DNA of 64,000 nt from Amycolatopsis thermophila (lineage in GTDB: Bacteria; Actinomycetota; Actinomycetes; Mycobacteriales; Pseudonocardiaceae): assembly GCF_030814215.1 (NCBI RefSeq), contig NZ_JAUSUT010000001.1:992001-1056000 (forward strand), written 5' to 3'. The notes below the pieces were generated by a model that was not told where the DNA came from, searched no databases, and was given only the letters and a program-made list of their open reading frames with translations. Both the position numbers and the translations under genes were made by a program. Positions 8,612-16,490 of this stretch are shown piece after piece (position 1 is the first letter of the stretch; each line of letters starts with the position of its first letter).

Positions 8612-9309
8612 AGTCCCAGGTACGCCTTCCGCACTCGGTGGTCGCCGGCCAGCTCGCTCCCGGTTCCGGACAGCACCGTCGAGCCGCTCTCCAGCACGTA
8701 GGCCCGGTCCGCGATCGCCAGCGCCTGCTTGGCGTTCTGCTCGACCAGCAGCACCGCGACTCCGTTGTCACGGATGTGCCGGACGGCCTCGAGCATCGTC
8801 CAGGTCAGCTTCGGCGACAGTCCGGTCGACGGTTCGTCGAGCATCAGCAGTTTCGGCCCGGCCATCAGCGCGCGGCCGATCGCCAGCATCTGCTGCTGCC
8901 CGCCGCTGAACGTCTGCGCGATCTGCCCCCGCCGCTCGGCGAGGACGGGGAACAGCTCGTACACCTCGGCCAGCGACTTCTCCGCCTGCGCGGACGTGCG
9001 CGTCCACGCGCCCATCCGCAGGTTCTCCTCGACGGTCAGCGTGCCGAACAGCGCCCGGTCCTCCGGGACGTGCACCAGGCCCTCGCGAACCAGCTGGTCG
9101 GGCCTGCGGCCGGCGGTCGGCGTCCCGTTGAACGTGATGCTGCCGGACGAGGTCTTGAGCTGGCCGCAGATGCTGCGCAGCGTGGTGGTCTTGCCCGCGC
9201 CGTTGGCCCCGACGAGCGCGACGATCTCGCCCTCGCCCAGGTGCAGGTCGATGTCGTGCAGGATCCGCATCCGCCCGTACCCGGCGCAGACCTTCTCAAG
9301 CGTCAGCAT
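8608..9309 (-). CDS. Branched-chain amino acid-type ABC transporter ATPase (LivF-like)
   Basis: A 233-residue ATPase with Walker A GANGAGKTT, Q-loop, signature TFSGGQQQML, Walker B LLMLDEPSTGLSP and the H-loop position near LLVEQN. Size and the short form fit LivF rather than LivG. ATG at 9309 has GAGGAG at proper spacing. It overlaps the LivG-like gene by 14 bases and is followed by the MmgE/PrpD gene by GTGA overlap, so transporter and enzymes are one transcription unit. Confidence 0.9.
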   Translation of the reverse strand: MLTLEKVCAGYGRMRILHDIDLHLGEGEIVALVGANGAGKTTTLRSICGQLKTSSGSITFNGTPTAGRRPDQLVREGLVHVPEDRALFGTLTVEENLRMGAWTRTSAQAEKSLAEVYELFPVLAERRGQIAQTFSGGQQQMLAIGRALMAGPKLLMLDEPSTGLSPKLTWTMLEAVRHIRDNGVAVLLVEQNAKQALAIADRAYVLESGSTVLSGTGSELAGDHRVRKAYLGL

Positions 9310-10030
9310 GGGTCGGCTCCTCACCGAGGTAGGCGTCGATGACGCGGGCGTCGCTGGTGACCTCCTGCGGCGACCCGACCGCGATGACGCGACCTTGGTC
9401 CAGCACGAGCACCCGGTCCGCCAGCCGCATGACCGCGGCCATGATGTGCTCGATGAACAGCAGGGTCACGCCCTCCTCCTCGCGCAGCAACGCGAGCAGG
9501 TCGAGCACAGGTTCGCGTTCCGCGGGCACCAGCCCGGCGAGCACCTCGTCCAGCAACAGCACCCTCGGCCGCATCGCCAGTGCCCGCGCCAGCTCCAGCC
9601 GTTTGAGTCCGGCGGTCGGCAGTTCCGGGGCGTTGCGGTGCGCCCACGGCCCGAGGCCGACGCGCTCGACCACGTCCAGCGAGTGCTCGCGCAGCTTCCG
9701 CCGCCCGAACCGGTGGTGCTGCGCGGCCAGGCTGACGTTCTCCAGCACCGTCATGCTCGCGAACGGGCGCATCAGCTGGAACGTGCGCACCATGCCGGCG
9801 CGGGCGATGCGGTCCGGCGACCGCCCGGTGACGTCCTGACCGGCGAAGGCGACCCGCCCGGTGTCCGGGGCCAGCGCGCCGGAGACGACGTTGAACAGCG
9901 TGGTCTTCCCCGCGCCGTTGGGCCCGATGATGCCGAGGATCTCCCCCTCGGCCACCTCGAAGTCCACATCGGACAGGGCCTGCAGGCCGCGGAAGGCCTT
10001 CCCGACCCCGCTCACCTCGACGATGCTCAT
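9296..10030 (-). CDS. Branched-chain amino acid-type ABC transporter ATPase (LivG-like)
   Basis: A 244-residue ATPase with Walker A GPNGAGKTT, a Walker B in VLLLDEVLAGL and the C-terminal extension GSPQEVTSDARVIDAYLGEE typical of LivG. The signature region reads PTAGLKRLELARAL: the usual LSGG-type serine-glycine pair is reduced to TAG, a known looseness in this subgroup. ATG at 10030 has GAGG 8 bases upstream and overlaps the permease stop (ATGA). It energises import with the LivF-like partner. Confidence 0.9.
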   Translation of the reverse strand: MSIVEVSGVGKAFRGLQALSDVDFEVAEGEILGIIGPNGAGKTTLFNVVSGALAPDTGRVAFAGQDVTGRSPDRIARAGMVRTFQLMRPFASMTVLENVSLAAQHHRFGRRKLREHSLDVVERVGLGPWAHRNAPELPTAGLKRLELARALAMRPRVLLLDEVLAGLVPAEREPVLDLLALLREEEGVTLLFIEHIMAAVMRLADRVLVLDQGRVIAVGSPQEVTSDARVIDAYLGEEPTHADA

Positions 10031-11073
10031 CGACGCCACCTCGCCGCGATCGTTCCGACGATCCCCTTCGGCAACAGCCGCACGATCAGGATCAGCAGCA
10101 CCGCGTAGAGCACCACGTCCAGACCGCTGCGGCCCTGCAGGAAGCCCAGGAACTCCGGCGGGGTGCGCAGCAGCGTGGCGGTCACGTCGGTCAGTGCGCC
10201 GACGATGATCGCGCCCACCACCGGGCCCCAGATCGTGCCGATGCCGCCGATCACGACCGGCACGATCGCCTGGATCGACACCGACGAGCCGAAGCCCAGC
10301 TCCGGGTTCACGAACAGGTAGTACTGCGTGTAGAAGGCGCCCGCGACGGCCGTGATCGCCGCCGACAACGCCACCGTCATCAGCTTGTGCCGCATCACCG
10401 GCGTGCCCAATGACGAGGCCGCCAGCTCGTCGTCACGGATCGCCGTGACGTACTTGCCCGCACGGGAGTGCAGGAACACGATGCTGATCGCGACCGCGGC
10501 CCCGGCCAGCACCAGCGCGACCCAGAAGTACGCGGGCGAATCGGCCTCGAACTGCAGCATCCACAGCGACGAGTCCGGGATCAGCGGAACGGTGAACCCG
10601 ACCGCCTTGTTCGCGAACGCGCTGCTGGTCACGACCAGCCGCAGCATCTCGGCGAAGGCGAACGTGGCGAGCGCGAAGTAGGCGCCCTGCAGCTTGTAGC
10701 GGAACGAGAAGTACCCGATGACCACGGCGGCCGCGGCGGCCACCGCCATCCCGGCGACCATCCCGATCCACGGCGACACGTTGTGCTTCACCAGCAGGTA
10801 GGCGCTGGTGTAGGCGCCGAGGCCGAAGTAGGCCGCGTGCCCGAAGCTGAACATTCCGCCGAACCCGCTCATGATGTTCCAGCCCACGGCCATCAGCAGG
10901 AAGATCAGGATCCGCACGGCGACCGCGCCCTGCGCGGGCGGCAGGATCAGCGGCAGCGGGATCGCGATCAGCACCAGGACGGCGAGGATCGCGAGCTGCC
11001 GGTTCTGCGGGCGGAGCGGCGGGGCCTTGACCTTCTCGGCACCGGCCGGGCCGGCGATCGTGATGGTGCTCAT
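10027..11073 (-). CDS. Branched-chain amino acid-type ABC permease (LivM-like)
   Basis: A 348-residue integral membrane protein with about ten hydrophobic segments and the LivM signature GWNIMSGFGGMFSFGHAAYF near the N-terminus, plus the EAA-like cytoplasmic loop AIRDDELAASSLG that docks onto the ATPases. It starts by ATGA overlap with the LivH-like gene. As part of an HAAT-type importer it forms the channel for amino acids, amides, urea or small aromatic and organic acids. Confidence 0.92.
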   Translation of the reverse strand: MSTITIAGPAGAEKVKAPPLRPQNRQLAILAVLVLIAIPLPLILPPAQGAVAVRILIFLLMAVGWNIMSGFGGMFSFGHAAYFGLGAYTSAYLLVKHNVSPWIGMVAGMAVAAAAAVVIGYFSFRYKLQGAYFALATFAFAEMLRLVVTSSAFANKAVGFTVPLIPDSSLWMLQFEADSPAYFWVALVLAGAAVAISIVFLHSRAGKYVTAIRDDELAASSLGTPVMRHKLMTVALSAAITAVAGAFYTQYYLFVNPELGFGSSVSIQAIVPVVIGGIGTIWGPVVGAIIVGALTDVTATLLRTPPEFLGFLQGRSGLDVVLYAVLLILIVRLLPKGIVGTIAARWRR

Positions 11074-12083
11074 GCCGTCTTCCTTCCGAACAGGCCCTGC
11101 GGGCGGAGGAAGAGCACGAGGATGAACACGACGAACACCCCGAGCAGCGAGGACTGCCCGCCGAGGTAGATCGTGGTGAGCTGCTCGACCAGCCCGATCA
11201 GCAGGCCGCCGACGAGCGCGCCCACGACGTTGCCCATCCCGCCGAGCACCACCACCACGAACGCGGTGATGTTGAACTGCTCGCCCAGCGTCGGCGTCAC
11301 CGTGACCAGCGGGCCGGCCAGCGCGGCGGCCGCACCGGCGCACGCGGTGCCGATCGCGAAGGTGAGCGTGTGGATGCGGCGGACGTTGATGCCGACCAGT
11401 TCCGCGCCCGGCCCGTTCGCCGCGACCGCCCGGATCGCGGTGCCCAGCCGTGTGCGGCGCAGCAACCAGTACAGCAGCGCGCCGAGCAGGATCGCACCGA
11501 GGAACGCGTACAGCCGCGAACCGGCGACGACCGCACCCAGCAGCGGGAACTGGAAGTCGTGCGGCAGGGCGATCGTCTTCGGCTCGGCGCCGAAGAACAT
11601 CAGCAGCCCGTTCTCCAGCAGCAGCGACAGGCCCAGCGTGATCAGCAGCTGGTTCTCCAGCGACTTGCCGCCGGTTCCGGACAGCAGTCCACGGTGGACG
11701 GCCGCGCCGATCAGGAACAGCGCCGGGATCGCGATGACCAGCGTGAGGTACGGGTGCATGCCGGTGGCGGAGATCATCCCGAACGAGATGAACATCGCGA
11801 CCGCCAGCAGCGCGCCGTGCGCGAAGTTGACGATGTCCAGCACGCCGAAGATCAGCGTCAGGCCCATCGCGATCAGGCCGTAGAGACCACCGGTCAGGAT
11901 GCCGGTGACCACCGACTGCCAGACCACCAGCCCGCTGCCGGACTGCAGCAGCGCGACCACGATCGCGACGACGAGGACGCCGCCGACGACTCCGGCGCGG
12001 CCGAGGAAACCCTTGTCCGCCTTGGTCTTCTTGGGGGGTGGGGAGACTTCGGGGGTGAGGACCCCCTGCGTTGTGTTCGTCAT
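11070..12083 (-). CDS. Branched-chain amino acid-type ABC permease (LivH-like)
   Basis: A 337-residue permease with multiple hydrophobic helices, the LivH hallmark GLTLIFGVLDIVNFAHGA and a cytoplasmic coupling loop AIRAVAANGPGAELVGINV. A 40-residue basic N-terminal tail (KKTKADKG) precedes the first helix. It begins at ATG 12083, overlapping the stop of the binding-protein gene (ATGA), and is followed by the LivM-like gene the same way. It is the second channel half of the importer. Confidence 0.92.
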   Translation of the reverse strand: MTNTTQGVLTPEVSPPPKKTKADKGFLGRAGVVGGVLVVAIVVALLQSGSGLVVWQSVVTGILTGGLYGLIAMGLTLIFGVLDIVNFAHGALLAVAMFISFGMISATGMHPYLTLVIAIPALFLIGAAVHRGLLSGTGGKSLENQLLITLGLSLLLENGLLMFFGAEPKTIALPHDFQFPLLGAVVAGSRLYAFLGAILLGALLYWLLRRTRLGTAIRAVAANGPGAELVGINVRRIHTLTFAIGTACAGAAAALAGPLVTVTPTLGEQFNITAFVVVVLGGMGNVVGALVGGLLIGLVEQLTTIYLGGQSSLLGVFVVFILVLFLRPQGLFGRKTA

Positions 12084-13324
12084 GGCCGCCACGTCACCTG
12101 GTACTCGGGCCGGGATTCGGCTTTCTCCGGCGGGTAGACCTGCTTGACCTGGCCGTCCTGCACCTGCATCAGGACCGCCAGTGCGTTGGTGTTGTCCCCG
12201 TTGGGGGCGAACTGGATCGGGCCGTTGCCCACGGTCAGGGGTGCGACCCGGGCCGCGGCGATCGCGTCGCGCACCTTCCGCGGATCGGTGCTCGCGGCCT
12301 TGTCGACGGCCTGCGCGATCACCTGCACCGCGTCGTAGGACAGCACCGCGCCGGTGCGCATCGGGTCGCCGTACCGGCGCTGGTACTGCTCCCGCAGCGC
12401 GACGGTCTGCGGGTTGGTCGCGTCGTAGTGGTAGTTGGTGCTGAAGTACAGCGCGCCGAGGTCGCCGGCGTCGGTCACGAACTTCGGCTGGTCGAAGGCG
12501 CCGTTCGACACGCCCCAGACCGCGTTGAGGTCCGGCTTGACCGAGGCGATCGCCTTGGCCGCCAGCAGGCTGTCGCGGTAGTAACCGGCGACCGCCAGCA
12601 CGTCCGCCCCGGAGGCCTTGACCTGCGTGACCTGGGCGGTGAGGTCGCTGACGCTCGTCGCGTCGTAGCTGATGTTCGGGCCGACCTCGATGCCCAGCTG
12701 TTCGGCCGCCGCGGTGAACGCGTCCGCCGCGCCGCTGCCGAAGTCGCTCTGCTCGTGCAGGAACGCGACCTTGTGCACCGGCTTGCCGGCCTGCTGCGAC
12801 ACCTGCTGGAGGTACTGGGCGGCGGCGGTCGCGATCACCTTGCTGCCGGGCTGCACCCGGAACGCGTACTTGTAGCCGTGGGCGTACACCGCGTCGGAGG
12901 CGGTCACGTCGGCGACGAACGGCACCCGGTTGCGTTCCGCGACCACGGCGACGTTCGTGCTGACCGCGCTCTGGTAGGTGCCGACCAGGCCGACCGCACC
13001 GGCGGAGATCAGCCGCTGCGCCTCGCTCTGGCCGATGTCGGCCTTGCCCTGGGTGTCCCCGGTGACCAGCTCGACCTTGCGGCCACCGAGGGACTTGATA
13101 CCGCCTGCCGCGTTGATGGCGTCCACCGCCATCTGGGCGCCGCGGCGCATCTGCTGCCCGTCCACCGCATTGGACCCGCTGACGGGGTGCAGGGCGCCGA
13201 TCTTCACCGGACCCTCGTCGCGCCCCGCCGCCGCGCCCGCCGCTCCCATCGGAGCCGAGCCCCCGCAGCCGGTCGCGAGCAGGGCGCACGCCCCGAGCGC
13301 GGCGATGAGCTTTCGCGCGGACAT
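12080..13324 (-). CDS. Periplasmic-type substrate-binding lipoprotein, Liv family
   Basis: A 414-residue receptor starting MSARKLIAALGACALLATGC, a lipoprotein signal with lipobox LATGC and lipidated Cys20. The mature part begins with the usual Gly/Ala/Ser linker and the type I periplasmic fold (VKIGALHPVSGSNAVDGQQM). It captures the substrate outside the membrane and passes it to the LivHM channel. GAGG lies before ATG 13324. It is the promoter-proximal gene of the leftward operon; a candidate IclR site overlaps its leader at 13333-13349. Ligand class cannot be read from sequence. Confidence 0.9.
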   Translation of the reverse strand: MSARKLIAALGACALLATGCGGSAPMGAAGAAAGRDEGPVKIGALHPVSGSNAVDGQQMRRGAQMAVDAINAAGGIKSLGGRKVELVTGDTQGKADIGQSEAQRLISAGAVGLVGTYQSAVSTNVAVVAERNRVPFVADVTASDAVYAHGYKYAFRVQPGSKVIATAAAQYLQQVSQQAGKPVHKVAFLHEQSDFGSGAADAFTAAAEQLGIEVGPNISYDATSVSDLTAQVTQVKASGADVLAVAGYYRDSLLAAKAIASVKPDLNAVWGVSNGAFDQPKFVTDAGDLGALYFSTNYHYDATNPQTVALREQYQRRYGDPMRTGAVLSYDAVQVIAQAVDKAASTDPRKVRDAIAAARVAPLTVGNGPIQFAPNGDNTNALAVLMQVQDGQVKQVYPPEKAESRPEYQVTWRP

Positions 13325-13332
13325 GTCACCTC

Positions 13333-13349
13333 GTTCCGCTTGGAGAAAC
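13333..13349. promoter_or_regulatory. Candidate IclR operator, copy 2
   Basis: GTTCCGCTTGGAGAAAC matches GTTCC-N7-GRAAC. It lies 9-25 bases upstream of the binding-protein start, over the ribosome-binding region, where a bound repressor would block the leftward operon. Less symmetric than copy 1, so confidence is lower on its own; the recurrence is the main evidence. Confidence 0.4.
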
Positions 13350-13386
13350 ATCGGGAGTGATGCGGGCTATCGTGACACTCGCCCCG

Positions 13387-13398
13387 TTGACTGGTCAA
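13387..13398. promoter_or_regulatory. Palindrome in the divergent promoter region
   Basis: TTGACTGGTCAA, a perfect 5-bp inverted repeat around TG, sits in the 217-base gap between the two divergent catabolic operons. Either half could serve as a -35 element (TTGACT rightward, TTGACC leftward), or the palindrome may be bound by a regulator. No convincing -10 partner was identified. Confidence 0.3.
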
Positions 13399-13488
13399 TA
13401 TCTTGGCGAAACTTGACGGAGCGCCGTCATCAGTGCGAACTTGGTGACCAGCGAGAGACGTCGACATCGAAACACGACGTTTACCGAT

Positions 13489-13505
13489 GTTCCCTCCAGC
13501 GAAAC
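13489..13505. promoter_or_regulatory. Candidate IclR operator, copy 3
   Basis: GTTCCCTCCAGCGAAAC, followed by GCTA exactly as in copy 1, lies 37-53 bases upstream of the CoA-transferase start. The match to the IclR leader extends over 21 positions with four differences. It is placed to control the rightward operon. Confidence 0.48.
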
Positions 13506-13541
13506 GCTAGAACTGGAGGAGGAGAAAGGCAGGTACGCCCC

Positions 13542-14729
13542 ATGACGGGCGCATTGTCCGGAATCCGGGTGCTCGACACGGCCACCCTGTTCGCCGGCCC
13601 GCTGGCGGCGACGCTGCTCGGCGACTACGGCGCCGAGGTCGTCAAGATCGAGCACCCGAAGGGCGATCCGGTGCGCAGCCACGGCGCCCAGCGCGACGGC
13701 GTCGGCCTGTGGTGGAAGATGCTCGGCCGCGGCAAGAAGGCCATCACCCTGTACCTCGGCTCGCCCGAGGGGCAGGAGATCTTCCGGAAGATGGTCGCCG
13801 ACGCCGACGTGGTGGTGGAGAACTTCCGGCCGGGCACCCTCGAGCGGTGGGGCCTGGGCTACGAGGAGCTGCGCGAGATCAACCCGGGCCTGGTGCTGGC
13901 GCGGGTGACCGGGTTCGGGCAGATCGGGCCGTACGCGAAGCGGCCCGGGTTCGGCACGCTGGCCGAGGCGATGAGCGGGTTCGCGGCGATCACCGGTGAG
14001 CCGGACGGGCCGCCGACGCTGCCGCCGTTCGGGCTCGCCGACGGCATCGCGGCGCTGACCACGGCGTACGCGATCATGACCGCGCTGCGGGCGCGGGAGC
14101 GGACCGGGCGCGGTCAGGTCGTCGACCTGGCGATCATCGAACCGATCCTGACGCTGCTCGGGCCGCAGATCATCGCCTACGACCAGCTCGGTCAGCTGCA
14201 GGAGCGCACCGGGAACCGGTCGGTGAACAACGCGCCGCGCAACACCTACCGCACCCGCGACGGCGGCTGGGTCGCGATCTCGACGAGCGCGCAGTCGATC
14301 GCCGAGCGGGTCATGCGGCTGGTCGGACGTCCGGAGTTCATCGACGAGCCGTGGTTCGCCTCCGGCGCGGAACGCGCGAAGCACGCGGACGAACTGGACG
14401 AGGCGGTCGGGTCGTGGATCGCGCAGCGGGACCGCGACGAGGTGGTGAAGGCGTTCGAGGAGGCCCAGGCGGCGGTCGCGCCGATCTACACCGCGGCGGA
14501 CGTGATGAGCGATCCGCAGTTCGAGGCGCTCGGCACGATCGCGACGGTCGACGACGACGAGCTCGGCCCGGTGAAGATGCAGAACGTGCTGTTCCGGTTG
14601 TCGGAGACGCCGGGACGGATCGAATCGGCCGGCGCGCCGCTGGGCGCGCACACTTCGGAGGTCCTCGGCCGGTACGGCATCGGTGAAGCGGAACTGGCTC
14701 GGCTGCGCGAAAAAGGCGTCGTCCGGTGA
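13542..14729 (+). CDS. CaiB/BaiF (type III) CoA-transferase
   Basis: A 395-residue class III CoA-transferase with SGIRVLDTATLFAGP, DYGAEVVKIEHP and VTGFGQIGPYAKRPGF. In characterised members a catalytic Asp follows the PGF/PGY segment; here it is Gly (RPGFGTLAEAMSG), as in a distinct widespread subgroup that also carries the NNAPRNTYRTRDGGW segment. It would move CoA from a donor such as succinyl-CoA to a carboxylic acid, activating it for the lyase next door. First gene of the rightward operon; ATG 13542 follows an AGG-containing leader. Confidence 0.88.
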   Translation: MTGALSGIRVLDTATLFAGPLAATLLGDYGAEVVKIEHPKGDPVRSHGAQRDGVGLWWKMLGRGKKAITLYLGSPEGQEIFRKMVADADVVVENFRPGTLERWGLGYEELREINPGLVLARVTGFGQIGPYAKRPGFGTLAEAMSGFAAITGEPDGPPTLPPFGLADGIAALTTAYAIMTALRARERTGRGQVVDLAIIEPILTLLGPQIIAYDQLGQLQERTGNRSVNNAPRNTYRTRDGGWVAISTSAQSIAERVMRLVGRPEFIDEPWFASGAERAKHADELDEAVGSWIAQRDRDEVVKAFEEAQAAVAPIYTAADVMSDPQFEALGTIATVDDDELGPVKMQNVLFRLSETPGRIESAGAPLGAHTSEVLGRYGIGEAELARLREKGVVR

Positions 14730-15550
14730 TTCCCCGCACCTGGTTGTACGTGCCGGGCGACCGGCCGGACCGCATCGGCAAGGCGCTGGCCGGGCCGGCG
14801 GACGCGGTGATCCTCGACCTGGAGGACGCGGTTTCGGCGGCGGCCAAGGACTTCGCGCGGCGGACGGTGCTGGAAACACTGGCGGGCCGGTCCGCGTTCG
14901 TGCGCATCAACGCGCCGGGCTCGCCGGCGGGCGAGGCCGATCTGCGCGAGCTGGTGTCGGCCGGAGGCCTCGCGGGTGTGCGGGTGCCCAAATGCGAGAA
15001 CCCGGACGACGTGTGCCGGGTCGCCGACGCGCTCGGGGTGCCCGTGTACCCGATCCTGGAGTCGGCGCTCGGCGTGGAGAACGCGGTGTTGCTGGCGAGC
15101 GCGCACCCGCTGGTCGCCGGGATCTCCCTGGGAGAAGCGGACTTGATGGCAGACCTGCGGGTGCGGGGCGACGACGCGCTGGTGTGGCCGCGTTCCCGCG
15201 TCGTCGTGGCGGCGCGGGCGGCCGGGTTGCCCAGCCCGGTGCAGAGCGTGTGGACCGCGGTCCGTGACCTGGAGGGCCTGCGGGCCTCCACGGTGGCGGG
15301 GCGGGCCGCCGGGTTCTTCGGGCGGTCGGTGATCCACCCCGCCCAGATTCCCGTGGTGCACGAGGTGTGCGCCCCCGATCCGGCCGAGACGGCGTGGGCG
15401 CGTGAGCTGCTGGAGCGGCTCTCCTCGTCGGGCGAGTCGGCCTGGATCGACCACAACGGACAGTTCGTGGACGCCGCGATCGTGGCGCGGGCCCGCTGGG
15501 TGCTCGAGATCGCGGCGTCGCAGCAAGTCGAGGAAGGTTCTGGTTCATGA
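14726..15550 (+). CDS. CitE-like HpcH/HpaI aldolase/citrate lyase family protein
   Basis: A 274-residue TIM-barrel lyase: RTWLYVPGDRPDRI at the N-terminus, the metal-site pattern DAVILDLEDAVS and later GISLGEADLMADL, then the GRSVIHPAQIP motif. This is the CitE-like group containing (S)-citramalyl-CoA, malyl-CoA and related lyases, which split a hydroxyacyl-CoA to acetyl-CoA plus a keto acid. GTG 14726 overlaps the CoA-transferase stop (GTGA). Activation by CoA-transferase and cleavage by CitE-like lyase mirrors itaconate and malyl-CoA pathways, although no hydratase of the MaoC type is present. Confidence 0.88.
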   Translation: MIPRTWLYVPGDRPDRIGKALAGPADAVILDLEDAVSAAAKDFARRTVLETLAGRSAFVRINAPGSPAGEADLRELVSAGGLAGVRVPKCENPDDVCRVADALGVPVYPILESALGVENAVLLASAHPLVAGISLGEADLMADLRVRGDDALVWPRSRVVVAARAAGLPSPVQSVWTAVRDLEGLRASTVAGRAAGFFGRSVIHPAQIPVVHEVCAPDPAETAWARELLERLSSSGESAWIDHNGQFVDAAIVARARWVLEIAASQQVEEGSGS

Positions 15551-16362
15551 CACAGGATGCGTTGCTGGCGGCGGTGGCCGGCGGGGTGCGGCTGATCGAG
15601 CTCGGTCAGCCGTTCTTCACCGGCATGCCGACGTCGCCGAACCACCCCGGGTTCCGGATGACGTTGATCCGGCGGCACGGGGACATGCAGCGCGCGGACG
15701 GCGGGTCGGCGGCCAACGAGATCATCGTGACCGGCGGGCACGTCGGCACGCACATCGACGCGTTGTCGCACGTCAGCCACTGCGGCAAGCTGCACGGCGA
15801 CGTCGACGCGGCGGAGGCCCAGCGGGGCGGGGTGTTCCGGACGCACGGCGCGGAGAACCTGCCCGGCCTGCTGCGGCGGGCGGTGCTGCTGGACGTCGCC
15901 GCGGTGCACGAGGTGCCGACGCTGGAACCCGGTTACGGCGTGACGGCGGAGGACCTGGAGGCGGCCGCGAAGCTGGCCGGCGCGGAGCCGGGGCCGGGGG
16001 ACGTGGCGCTGATCCGCACGGGCTGGGCGCGCAACTTCTCGGACCCGGCGACGTACATGGGCAAGGAGTCCGGCGTCCCCGGCGCGACCGTGGAGGCCGC
16101 TTCGTGGCTCGCGTCGCGGGGCATCGTGGCGACGGGTGCCGACACGACGGCGTACGAGCAGATCCCGGCCGGGGCGGGGCACGCGGTGCTGCCGGTGCAC
16201 CGGGTGCTGCTCGTCGAGTCGGGGATCTTCATCCTCGAGCACCTGAACCTCGAGGAGATCGCCGAGTCCGGGGTGCGGGAGTTCGTGTTCGTGCTGGCGC
16301 CGCTGCGCATCGTCGGCGGTACGGGCTCGCCGGTGCGGCCCCTGGCGGCGGTGGCGGCATGA
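15547..16362 (+). CDS. Cyclase family metal hydrolase (kynurenine formamidase-like)
   Basis: A 271-residue protein of the cyclase superfamily, recognised by GGHVGTHIDALSHVSHCGK (the HxGTHxDxxxH metal site) and GQPFFTGMPTSPNHP. Relatives are manganese or zinc amidases such as kynurenine formamidase and isatin hydrolase, or lactone-type hydrolases. It starts at an ATGA overlap with the lyase gene. It probably hydrolyses an amide, imide or lactone intermediate, giving a second ring- or amide-opening enzyme alongside the hydantoinase-like protein. Confidence 0.85.
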   Translation: MTQDALLAAVAGGVRLIELGQPFFTGMPTSPNHPGFRMTLIRRHGDMQRADGGSAANEIIVTGGHVGTHIDALSHVSHCGKLHGDVDAAEAQRGGVFRTHGAENLPGLLRRAVLLDVAAVHEVPTLEPGYGVTAEDLEAAAKLAGAEPGPGDVALIRTGWARNFSDPATYMGKESGVPGATVEAASWLASRGIVATGADTTAYEQIPAGAGHAVLPVHRVLLVESGIFILEHLNLEEIAESGVREFVFVLAPLRIVGGTGSPVRPLAAVAA

Positions 16363-16490
16363 GCCCGCTCTTCACCTCGGCGGCGTCGGTCCTGGCGCCC
16401 TTGCGCAGCCGGCCGGCGGCGGCCCCGGTCCTGCGGGCGTGCCTCCGCGGCACCCCCGCCCCGTTCACCATGAAGGCGGTGATGGCATGA
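16359..16490 (+). CDS. Possible 43-residue microprotein linking cyclase and MmgE/PrpD genes
   Basis: A short frame starts at ATG 16359, overlapping the cyclase stop (ATGA), and stops at 16490, overlapping the ATG of the next gene (ATGA again). The product is rich in Ala, Pro, Leu and Arg (MSPLFTSAASVLAPL...) with no recognisable domain. Its main role may be to keep ribosomes coupled between two real genes, or it may be a remnant of a larger gene. Coding status is uncertain. Confidence 0.4.
   Translation: MSPLFTSAASVLAPLRSRPAAAPVLRACLRGTPAPFTMKAVMA

Noticed and set aside
12978..13541. N-terminal extension of the CoA-transferase in the same frame
   Set aside because: It would run antisense through the binding-protein gene and through the operator region; homology begins at MTGALSGIRV.
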